Below are positions 46,880-57,504 of a stretch of 64,000 bases of DNA, one piece after another. Numbering within the stretch: position 1 is the stretch's first letter; the number at the start of each line of letters is the position of its first letter. Source of the DNA: Dictyophora rubrovolvata (lineage: Eukaryota > Basidiomycota > Agaricomycetes > Phallales > Phallaceae); the NCBI GenBank assembly GCA_029959195.1, contig CP114122.1:248001-312000 (forward strand), in the 5' to 3' direction. The position numbers and the translations under genes were made by a program. The notes beneath the pieces are model-generated. The model did not search any database. It saw nothing but the letters and a program-made list of their open reading frames with translations, and had not been told where the DNA came from.

Positions 46880-49514
46880 TCAATACCAATACTTTTTCGG
46901 AGGATCACCAGTAGTCGTAGTCCAATTCGGACCCTCTTCAACTTCCCAATCACCATAACATCCCCACTCCCAATCTGTTTCTCCAGCGAGTAATTGCTGT
47001 GACGAAATGAAAGTGCTCAAGGGACACATTCCGTCTTTTTGTTTCGGACAGTCCTCGATTCCTGTTAAAGGTGTTACAGCGTCGTTGATGACTATGCGTA
47101 TTTGTTCTTCTGGGTGATGTGAGCAAGATAGCACTAACAGACATTATTATTAGCAAAAAAAAGGTTTTTTTTTTAGAGAAATGCGGGTTTACGCTGGAAT
47201 TGAATATTAGCTGCAAACGCTCCTAACTGAGATGCAACGAAAGAACGATGCTTTGGAATATGATCTGCAGGAAGAGGTCCAGAGCGGGCCAAATTGCTAA
47301 GATTCAAGGCTGTCAAAATATTAAAAATAACAATTTCGTGCGTCGCATCGACGTAGAGATTATGATTTAGCGGGAACGTAATCTCGTTGTCGTCTAACGT
47401 CCCGTTCGTAGAGGTGTTGTGAATTGGAATAGGCTTGTGTGTTAGTCGTGCTATTAGCTCGTTGACATAGCCTACACCCTGAACTCTTGCGAGAGGGGAG
47501 CCGAAGGCGTAGTTGTACCTACATACGTAAATGAAATGCCTCTTCTAGATAGTTGATGAGCGAAATTTCTTACCAGAAATATAGATCCCAACTTGAAACA
47601 GCATGAGTTTAGAAGATATCCTTGATATGACGAGAATACAGCATCATACCTATATTCAAATCCTTTCCACTCCTTTTCGGTGAAAAGCTCACAGAACTTG
47701 GAATACCCCAAAGCAACCGTCTTGAAGAACGTTAGCTAAAAGGTCCCAGGGGTAGAGAAATACCACTTACTTCATATGCACAAAGCTTAAAGAGCGAAGA
47801 AAAATCATCAACAAGCAGGCTTTACATAAGTAAACCATGGCTCACGCACTTGTTGAAAGGCATACACATCTTCATAGGACAATATATATCCACGCAAATC
47901 TTTCTGTAGCCTCTTTCTGGCATGTTTAAGATATTTTGGTACCCATCTTTGAATATAATGGGATGCCCTAGCGGCCTTTTTTGCTTTTTTAGTATTTGGA
48001 CATCTGCGTTATGCAAATGCGAAAAAAAAAAAACTGATAAGAACATTTATATTACAAGATAGAAAATGTTCGTACGTCTTATCAGGCGATAATGAATTAT
48101 TGAACTTTTGAACGATTATCAGAATTGAGTTATGAGAAACAAGAGCGGTAAACATACTCCTGAAGCTTCGATGGTAATACTTTGATAGTATTGATCATCT
48201 GATGGCCAGCCAAAAAACCCAAGAGCAAAGTTTTTCGCAGATGATACCATGCGGTCCCTGAGAAAGCGTTGCATAAATGAATCTGACAGTTTGATAACAG
48301 TATGGTGCTCACTGAGATTCGGTACGGAAAACTGGTACTTCTTTATTATCGACAAAGTCCTGATAGAATAAATGTTAAATCTCGTTTTATTAGGTGAGTG
48401 CATTGACTAACATTCAAGAGGTACCCATATTTCAAACGCATAGATACTCCGAGGTCATCTGGAATGGGAAAGGTCAAAATTGTAATATGAGTGTGATAAT
48501 ACGGTATACCCACAAAGTTGTTGGCGACCGAATGGAGTCAAAATCTATTAGATAAGAATGTAAGGTTTTCGAAATAATTATCCAAAAATGACACATGCTC
48601 ACTTCTTCTCCTAGCTTGTACGTCCAGTCATTTAAGAACGACAAAGGCCCCTTTGCTTTCCACCTGCGGGGTGCTTGGTTTAGTCTTTCAGCAAACTGAG
48701 GGGGATTGCCGAATGAAGCTGATGAGATGGAGATTTATACATAGAATCAAACGGAAGTCAATGAAAAATGTGAACTGAACGAACCTTTGGAAGATGGATA
48801 TCTAGCACCGTGCCGATGTAGAAGATGTAAGCCCGTAATCTTACATGACTTCGGAGGCTCAGGGGACGAATGGTGCAATCCAAAAGCATCTTCTTTATTA
48901 CTATACCACGGAGAAAGATTTCCCCAATACTTAAAGATATTGAATTTGTCGTCTTTGTCGAGTTTTTTGGGCCCGACGAGGTTTGGACTGACTGCAGTGT
49001 GGAGAGGGTATTCTGGAGCCGTGATCGCCACCGCAGCTTCAGCACCTGTTCGAATGGTACCCTCATATCCGACACTGGTTGGGAAAAGTTCGGTGTATTC
49101 GGTAGCGGATGCAATAGGAAAGCTGTCGATTTCTGTAGAACCGGGTATGGCGGCGGCGACAGCCCATTGAGATCCGGGAGTGTTATCACTATCCGAATCG
49201 CGGGAGAAAGTGAGGATAGAAAGTTGCATTAGTCCACAGACTAGACAGCCCGCGACAAATGAGACGATGAGGTGGTGGATATCGTAGGTACGACGTCGGG
49301 GAAGGAACCATGGTGTTGGTCGTGAGATGGCGGGTGCTTCAAGAGGTTCCGCGACCTCTGTTTTTTCGGAGAGGAATGGTTTTTCTTCGTCGTGCTGTGT
49401 ATGAAGGCCGAATCGGTCCATGACGTTGCAAGGACTATTGGCAATGAATGTCAGAGAAAGGACTTGTTTGAGTTTTTGAAATGGAGGTTGTAAGAGTAGG
49501 ACAACAGAGGACAA
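46880..49514 (-). CDS. Histidine acid phosphatase, phytase-like, membrane-anchored
   Basis: Multi-exon gene on the minus strand. The first exon begins at Met 49514 (or 49421, MDRFGLHTQHDEE). It has a cytoplasmic leader with RRR, one membrane helix (HHLIVSFVAGCLVCGLMQLS) and then LHLLHRHGARYPSS, the RHGxRxP active-site motif, near 48800. Later exons give PRRWKAKGPLSFLNDWTYKL (near 48650) and NHNLYVDATHEIVIFN (near 47370). There the His and Glu serve as the proton-donor pair, in place of the more usual HD. The last exon reads RIVINDAVTPLTGIEDC and ends with a W/Y-rich tail at 46880. Phytases release phosphate from inositol hexakisphosphate. The N-terminal helix without a signal cleavage site suggests a type II anchored enzyme rather than a secreted one. 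Confidence 0.8.
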
Positions 49515-51735
49515 CGTACTGTTTGCAAGTGATGCCCTGGATGTCAGAAAATGATTGAGGGCTTAATTTAAAGGTTGAGAGCTTTCATTGGGAACATGGG
49601 GTTTATATACTTTTTTCCTGTTGATTGTGATACCCAATTGTGTTAATCGCCGCCGTCCTTGTGTCAAACCGGTCAAACCGTTTCCAAACATGGCTTTATG
49701 ACACGGACTCTAGACGTATCAGGATTGTAAGGTTTGTTATGGGCTTCGTCGCGTAGACCCCATGGTTTCTCTGGTAGTATAGAAATGCCGTTCCGACTTT
49801 TCCGTATGGGCCTAGGGTGTAAGGAGACCTTGTGACGGCGCAAATACAGACGATATTGATGAACAAAGGCACAGTCGCCGTAATGTACCATTGGCCTAGA
49901 TTAAAGAACGTAACACCAGCATTAATACATACGTTGACGACCCCCTTTTCACATTTTATTATGGTATAGAGGTTTCTTGGAACAGGCGGGGAGCAACCAG
50001 ATTCGGAATGTAATTGTTTAAACCCATTCGTGTGAAAAGTTTGGTATTTGATTTATGCTGAGAAGGACTTTCGGTCAATAAATGGGTGTCTTCTGCGAAC
50101 ACGCTTTTTTTACTTTCATTTCAATTTATTTTTTCTCACCCTGTCATGCAGCTTACTTTGTCGACGTCAGCGTCCGGGGCGTGCGGATCATCGTTGGTTT
50201 ATTTCCGGGAGTAGTGGATGTGTGTAGTAGACTTTGAGTAGAGAGACCATTTCAAAGGGAGTGTGGGTCATATATGGAGAAATGTCGATTGAAGGTGCTT
50301 CAGAACTGGCGCTCGCTATTCCGAGTTTCCGATCATGATTCGTTCGGAGAAGCGCATAGTGTGACATGTTTGTTAAACCTGGAACACGGCGATGACGGCG
50401 GAAATATCACTAGAAAACGAATACTCTAAGTAATAGCCGCACCAATCCAGTGCTATTTACGAGCGAGTTTAATCACTGTAAACTTGATAGATAGCATTGA
50501 ACGTCGACGACGACATGCATGGCGGTACTGTGAAGAACGTTTGTTGCCTATTATAATTAGACTTTCACGTATTGTCCAAGTGATCCTAAGAAGCACAGAA
50601 TGGAAGAGAGAGTCAATAATAATCCCGACCAAAACAGGATTGAATCACATCTTCCGTCGACGGAGGTTATTGGCGTCTCAGGTTATTATCGTCAATTGAC
50701 GCCGGAACGTGTCGTTCGTAAATAAAGTCTGATGGCTACTTGATTCAAAGACTTTTTGCGTGTTCTGGCACTGTTTATTACTCACATGATTAGACATGGA
50801 TCGACATCCTCAAATCAATATGGTCCATGGTCCATGACCGATGACTGGCTTTTTTTTCAATAATTTGAATTGAATCATAATCCTGCAGGAACAGGACATC
50901 TTCTGAAAGGTGCCAATATTGTTTCAAAGCCCAGAATACAGTTTCATCTGCCTTCGAACAAGGTATGTTCTTCCGTTGGGGTGACTCTTGAAGTGGCGCA
51001 GGGTGGCGCCCTGGAGCGAACGGAGGGTCAAAGTACGTCAACATAAATCGCACTTGGCAAAATCGACCCGTCGCAACACGAATCCTCTATGGCTTCGACA
51101 TCAATTGCGCAACTAGGTGGCCATACCATTACCAGTGTCGAAGACGCTAGATCGGAGTCGGAGAGCCACCGAATTGGTCAGCTATCAAAACAAAGATAAA
51201 TAAATAACCACGTGACGCGTGACGTATATACTCCAAATGTACATTCTACTCTTGAGTCTTATGCACTATAGTCTCTCATTTTCGCACTTGAAAAATCCAA
51301 TCTTGTGTATCACACAATGGCACTGCTGGTTTGTTATATCACTCCTTAGTTATAAATTTAGAAACGTCCCATTTTCCTTGAATTCATAGCCGAAGAATTG
51401 AATCGGAATCCGATTCTCGTATCGTAAAGCAACTCTGTTTGTCTCTTGTTGGAGAAAGGTTATAATGTCACGCTGTTTTACTAAAACTGCTTCTTCGCAT
51501 TTGCTCGCATCAAGGACGGTTTGCCGTGCCGTTCGAAGTTGGCTCCGAAACCCATCTCATCAAAATTCAAGCAATGGGCCAAATGTTTTGAAAGGCTCGT
51601 CAAAGCACGTTACAAGATATCCATTACCTCAGTGCCGCCGTAAATTACGGATCTCTGGCGGTACACAATACCGATTTACTATGATAGGAACGGTGCATAC
51701 CTACTGATGACATGAGAAATTGGCAAAAGCCAACC
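49515..51735. other. Intergenic region
   Basis: About 2.2 kb without a gene I can support. A minus-strand frame at 50790-51053 (87 residues, with EDVLFLQDYDSIQIIEKK) has no recognisable family and no splice signals. Confidence 0.4.
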
Positions 51736-51744
51736 CTATATAAT
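51736..51744 (+). promoter_or_regulatory. TATA box of the first adenylating enzyme
   Basis: CTATATAAT lies about 60 bases before the ATG at 51804. Confidence 0.5.
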
Positions 51745-51803
51745 TCGATGTATGATGCTGCTTTCCTCCACAGCACCAGCATCCCATTCAACTCAAACAT
51801 CAA

Positions 51804-53706
51804 ATGACTTACATCTCACATCTCACTTATATTCTCTCTAACGCAGCTCAATTCCCTCAGCAGCGATGCTTCATACTTCCCCAATTTGAGCCCGGTACGG
51901 ACGAAAATGAGCCGCATCGAAAGATTATTGGCTGGAAAGACGTGACGTACGGGAAGTTTTTAGAAGACATCAATTTATGTGCCACATACTTTATCAGCAA
52001 GCTTCAGTGTCCTCCGGGCTCCGTTATTGGACTATGGTTCGCATCACATGTCCAATTTTCTGTCTTTACTCATTATTCATCTCATATAGGATGTTCGGAA
52101 TGACGTATCGAGACTTTGTTCATCTATTCGGATTGCTAATGGCGAGATATGTTCCTCAACTTTTGAATCTCAAAATTCAATCTGTCGAGGCCGCCATAAG
52201 TCATTTCAAGCAATCAAATATCTCCCATGTCATCTATGCACCGGGCGCACCCCCTGTCACCGAATTAAGCAAACACTTTCAAGTCCACCAAATGGTCGAA
52301 ATTGTGCAGCTATCTGGTCTAGTGGACTCAGAAAAGTCTGACTTCCAACATCAATCATCGCTGGAAGAAAACGGCGACGACATTCTGATGATTTATCATA
52401 CGTCCGGTTCAACAACTGGGAGACCGAAACTCGTACGATACACTCGAAGATGGTTAGACAGCAATGCCCGAAAGCCTTTGCCTGGTCTTCCTGATGGAAA
52501 AGAAATAGGCATCGCCATAAACGGAATCTCCCACCTAAGCCAATTAGCGAGTAAGAAAATAACGTTCCACTCCCACCGGAATGAAAAAACTCATGGATTT
52601 TCTATCCAGTCTCACTTATGCAATTCTCTAATGTAGCATGTTCTGTCATGCTCCCTTGGAATGACTTTACAGGCGCCGAACTCATCCAAATCATTAAAGA
52701 GTGCAAAGCGAACGCTTTGTATCAGTTGACTCCCATTTCATTGCCGATTCTACGGGAAGCTATGACCAATACCGAACTTGAATCTGCATTGAAATCTCTA
52801 GAATATATTGGCATCGGTGGCGGAGCCCTTGCAGAAGGTGAACGGCTTTGGGCATTGAAAAAAGGGATTGTTTTGAAGGTATGTCGTTTTAGTGTTTAAA
52901 AGGCTATTTCAATATGTTTATTTTTCTTATTAGAATATGTATGGAACAACTGAAATGGGAATAACTATGATTTGTGAAAGCGATGCTCTCATATTTCACC
53001 CACTTAAAGTTCCTGGCCTTGTCTACGAGTTCCGCAACGTGGACAAGACAGATTCAGAATATGGAGACCCGGCCTCCAAATTGCTAGAATTTGTCATTCC
53101 ACCACCTTCATCGGACCATCCTGACCCCTCGCTGTGCGATCCAGTAGACGGATATTATCACTCAAAAGATTTATTCCAGCAAGTCGAGTCGGGTGGCTAC
53201 AAATACCGAGGCCGTTCAGATGATATGATCGTCATGAATAAAGGCCAAATGTGTGATACCTTGTGAGTTAAGCCCTTCTTATCACCCTTTGAACCGATAA
53301 GTTGACGACGTGTCATTGTTAGATACTTGGAAAATCAAGTCTCTTTAACGTGTAAAGAGCTGATATCAGCTTGGGTCGTTGTCGGCTCGGGCAAGCCATC
53401 TCCGGCCCTTTTGGCTGAACCGGCTGAAGACCACCAATATGGCAGCTCTTTGAAGGAAGAAGTAGGAGAGAGAGTGAAGCTGATCAATCAACACGGTTTC
53501 CCTCATGAACGTATTCATCCTTCTCATGTCCTTATCTTACCGCCGGGAACTTTACCCCGAACACCTGTAAGTGGTGAATTAATTTCATACTGTGGTTCCT
53601 TCATTAATTGTTTTTTTAGAAAGGAAATGTCATTCGTACCGCAGCTGAACGAGTGTTTCGAGGAGATATTGATGCATTATTCGACGTAACGCATTTCACG
53701 AAATGA
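51804..53706 (+). CDS. Stand-alone adenylate-forming enzyme, copy 1
   Basis: Six exons, 51804-52036, 52090-52550, 52610-52878, 52934-53262, 53323-53566 and 53620-53706, give 540 residues. AMP-binding motifs are complete: IYHTSGSTTGRPKLV (A3, ATP loop), MYGTTEMGITM (A5), KYRGRSDDMIVMN (A8, hinge) and PRTPKGNVIRTA (A10, with the catalytic Lys). The sequence style (SVEAAISHFKQSNISHVIYA, VDGYYHSKDLFQQVE, PHERIHPSHVLILPPGTLPR) is that of the A domain of fungal adenylate-forming reductases (NRPS-like). No carrier or reductase domain follows: the protein stops 26 residues after the A10 Lys. It should activate a carboxylic acid as its adenylate, and the acceptor is unknown. A close tandem copy lies downstream in the same orientation. 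Confidence 0.85.
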
Positions 53707-54951
53707 AATAATAACTTACTTGACCATAATTTTATCTCTAATTATGGACTGTTTTGATCGTATGCACACAATGTCTGTTTGGACTTATTTAATGAAATAA
53801 TAGTTTCTATTTGCGATGAAAATGGAATGAACACTTCTTCAGTATAAAACTCCGTAAGTTAGTTGAATGAGTAAAATGTACCCCATCTCCACATTGGCGT
53901 GCAATTATCCCACGATGGACGGCCGGTTGGTCTGGTTCCCAGCTCCAGACTTCGGACGGGGATTACAATCCGTCACAACAAATAGAGTAATATGGAATAT
54001 ATTACTGTGCAACGGATATCTAAGAGTTCAAACGTTCAAGGCTTCGCCTTGAACGTCAGTATCTACTAAAGAAAACAGGAGATGAAAGAAACGCGCACCT
54101 AAAGAGTTCAAGGCGAGCTCGCTAAGCTAACTATGTACAACTTTTAGGCGCCAACACTAGTCGCGCTGCACTCCCACTCTTCGTCAATCCGGAACGAAAA
54201 GTCTAACAAATCGGGATTCACAGTAACCGCTTAAAATTTGAAAAGGGACGACGACGAATTTTACGCTATGATTTACGAGATTTTCGGGTCAAAATTCAAT
54301 ACCATACACATATGTATGTATTTGTGTCTAAACTTGCTTTTTCTTCTTTCACTAGTTTCATTAGAAAAAAACTTCTAGCTTTAAAAAATGCAACTAGCCC
54401 TGATCGATTTGGCCGCAGTGCCTGACAGGCTTCGAATTTATTTATTTGTTGAAGAGCGACTGGTTTAGTCAGGGACGGATCTGACTACAAATTGTGAATT
54501 GAGTTACCCGGTTGTATGATTGCAGTCGCCATGTGAGTTGGAGCTCGAAGCGATATGATAGTAGTATTTATTACGTAATGTCGGAACCTTTTCTAAGTAC
54601 CAAACACCCATTTTGCCAACATTTTGCACGCATTACAAAAATTGAATTACATAGTTCGGGTTTTTCTTAGTCTTATTGAAAAAATGTACCAAGAAAAAGA
54701 TACTTATAGGCGTTAACTTGACACTGAATACGGAGGTCGAGCTAGTCTGAGCCCGTCCATGACCGACAAGTCCCCCATTTGCCACCTTCTTGAGTTCGAG
54801 TAATGAAAAAAAACACAAGCGAGCGAATCAGAAAAAGGGCGACGGTTGCATGCAAGCCGAATTTTCCGGTAGTCTTCTCATTGAATATGACATCGCTTGG
54901 CGGATGCAGACCCTTAAGGGCTTCAAATACGAAAAGAAGTACTTAAATCAG
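53707..54951. other. Spacer between the two adenylating-enzyme genes
   Basis: No gene. A perfect 11-base inverted repeat at 54032-54056 (ACGTTCAAGGC, TTC, GCCTTGAACGT) may form a hairpin. Confidence 0.6.
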
Positions 54952-54963
54952 CTATATATAAAC
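54952..54963 (+). promoter_or_regulatory. TATA box of the second adenylating enzyme
   Basis: CTATATATAAAC lies about 80 bases before the ATG at 55040. Confidence 0.55.
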
Positions 54964-55039
54964 GTTGAATCCACGTAACATTATTTTTTCCCGTCGACCA
55001 TATTCTCATACATACTTGATTTCGACCAGTGTCATTATC

Positions 55040-56948
55040 ATGATGTTTCACTCTCACCTGACGTTTCTTGAGGCTGCCGCAAAAGAGTCTCCGGAAAGAC
55101 TATGCTTCAAATGTGCTCAGTTCGAAGTAGAAGACGACGAGGTGTCGCATCGTAAAATCATTGGATGGAAGGATGTCACGTACGGCAAGTTCTACGAAGA
55201 CATCCAGCGTTGTGCCAAATACTGGATAAAGACACTCCAAGCCCCTCCTCGTTCTGTGATCGGCATGTGGTGGGTACATCATAGTAGCGATGGATATTTG
55301 AGGTCAAACTAGACGATTCTCTTTTTTCTTTTGAATTAGGATGTTCGGAGCGACTTATAGAGACACCGTCAACTTTTTCGCATTGCTGTTAGCCAAATAC
55401 GTCCCTCAAGTCCTGAACCTCAAAATCCAATCCGTCGAAGCTGCAATTTTTCATTTCAAACTCTCAGATATCGCGCATGTCATTTATGCACCGGGTGTAC
55501 CAATAGATGAACTGAGAAACGATTTCAAAGTCCACAAGATCATCACTATGGAGGAGTTGGCGTCTTTACCTATGCAAAATGGAGATGATTTATCGTCATC
55601 GTCTACAGACGAAAACGAACAAGACATTACGAGCATTTATCACACGTCTGGTTCGACGGCTGGTCGACCTAAGCTTATCAAACAAACACGTAGATGGATC
55701 GATGGAAATGCGCGGAAGACCATACCAGGTCTAACCAAAGAAACCGACATCGCTTTAATGATGAATGGGATGGCTCACGTCAGTCAATTGGTAGGTGAGT
55801 AATCCAGTCGTCTCGTCTTCGATATTTTACGACTGATAACTTTTCGAATTAGTTTCTCTTCAACAATTTAGGAGTCGCGCAAGCGTTGTATTGATACCGT
55901 GGATCGACTTCACCCCGGCTGAGCTTATTCAAATTATCACGGAATGCAAAACGAATATCAGTTATCAGTTGACTCCTGTTTTGTGCGGGGCTTTGCGCGA
56001 AGCCATGACAAACAGTCATTTAGAGACTTTGCTAAGGTCGTTGGACTTTATTGTCCACGGCGGCGCGGCTATCACGGACAACGAACGTTTGTGGGCGATG
56101 GAAAAGGGGATTTCTTTCAGAGTATGTAGAATTGAGATTGGCTCATCTGACGCTACTGATCTCGATTTAATCCATAGAATGTTTACGGGTCTACTGAGAT
56201 GGGAATTAATATGTGCTCGGGAAAGCACCCTTTGGTCTTCCATCCTTTCCCAGAACCTGGTCTCGTGTACGAGTTTAGACCCACGCCATCTAAATCAGAA
56301 GGCGAAAGGACATCGTCAACGTCTGGGTTGGTGGAAATGGTTATTTCACCTTCTTCCTTGGACTGCCCCCATTCTTCCATATGCGACCCTGTGGACGGGT
56401 ATTATCACTCAAGAGACCTGTTCGAGATAGTCGAGCCGAATGGGTACAAATATCGAGGCCGCTTGGACGATATGATCACCATGAGTCGGGGCGATAACTG
56501 TGACGCTTTGTGAGTTACAAACCTCCCGTTTGCATCAAAAGTGGCTCCTTATATGCTGCCTAATAGGTACATTGAGAATCAAGTTCTCGTCACCTGTAAA
56601 GAATTGGTATCGACTTGCGTCGTGGTTGGCTCATCTAGACCAACACCTTCCCTTTTGGTAGAACTTGTGGAAGGCAAGTCCAATAGTCGTCCGGTCAAAA
56701 ACGAAATAGGGCAGAAAGTACACAAGATTAACGAATTCGGTTGGCCTCATGAGCGTATTCATCCGCCACATATTCTGATAGTACCGTCGGGAGCTCTACC
56801 TAGGACGCCTGTAAGTGATGTTTCATAGATTTGAGGGACAATTCGTTGATATTGGGAACAGAAAGGAAATATAAATCGCCGCACTACAGAAGCCATGTTT
56901 AAGGAGGAAATTGATGCGCTTTATAATGACGAAGTTAATGGAGACTGA
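55040..56948 (+). CDS. Stand-alone adenylate-forming enzyme, copy 2
   Basis: Six exons, 55040-55269, 55340-55794, 55853-56121, 56178-56509, 56567-56810 and 56862-56948, with the same five intron positions and phases as copy 1, give 538 residues. Motifs: IYHTSGSTAGRPKLI (A3), VYGSTEMGINM (A5), KYRGRLDDMITMS (A8) and PRTPKGNINRRT (A10, Lys kept). By eye well over half the residues match copy 1. Like its neighbour it lacks carrier and reductase domains. Conserved structure plus clear divergence shows an older tandem duplication in which both copies stayed intact. The second-exon start (MFGATYRDTVNFFALLLAK) lines up with MFGMTYRDFVHLFGLLMAR of copy 1. Confidence 0.85.
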
Positions 56949-57134
56949 GACTGAGTCCAAAGCGGGAATTAATTCATTATTGTTCTATTAGCCCGGTTGC
57001 GAAATTTGGCATATAACCTATGTACCTGATTGTTTTTAGAAGGAAGTGCTAGTATATATCAGAAATCTGTATTGTGTTACTAGGTCTGGCGTCCACACTC
57101 TGCCCTTCAGAAAACTCCCCGTGAAGGGACTCGT

Positions 57135-57504
57135 CCTGTTAGTATAAAAGCATTTCCTGTTTCGCTCGTTTCTGCCAACCTCCACGCCAATTCATTCAAG
57201 CTACGAATTTCGAAGGATGAACTTGCCGTTCTGCAAACACCCGCAATGGACTCGAGCCAGACACTCGAGTGGTACCAGCATTTGGAAACCGTCCCCGGTT
57301 GAGCAATTTTTTGGTTAATACTTATCTCCCAAGGATAAGTTTCCAAATCCTATGCCACTGGAGTGTCTGACTCAAGTTCATTATGGGTGCTGGCCAGAAC
57401 GGCAAGTTCATCCTCCGAAATTCATAGCTTGAATGAATTGGCGTGGAGGTTGGCAGAAACGAGCGAAACAGGGAATGCTTTTATGTTTATACTTGGCAAC
57501 AGGA
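57135..57504. repeat. Long inverted repeat
   Basis: The left arm (57135-57294) and the right arm (57333-57504) are reverse complements of each other at roughly 85-90 percent identity, with a loop of about 38 bases. Each arm keeps an open frame reading LNELAWRLAETSETGNAF away from the centre. The ends are near CCTGTT and AACAGG. The element could be a hairpin-forming MITE-like sequence or two inverted copies of a gene fragment. Confidence 0.75.

Noticed and set aside
50790-51053. 87-residue minus-strand frame
   Set aside because: No recognisable domain, no introns or promoter signal, isolated in a 2.2 kb non-coding stretch.
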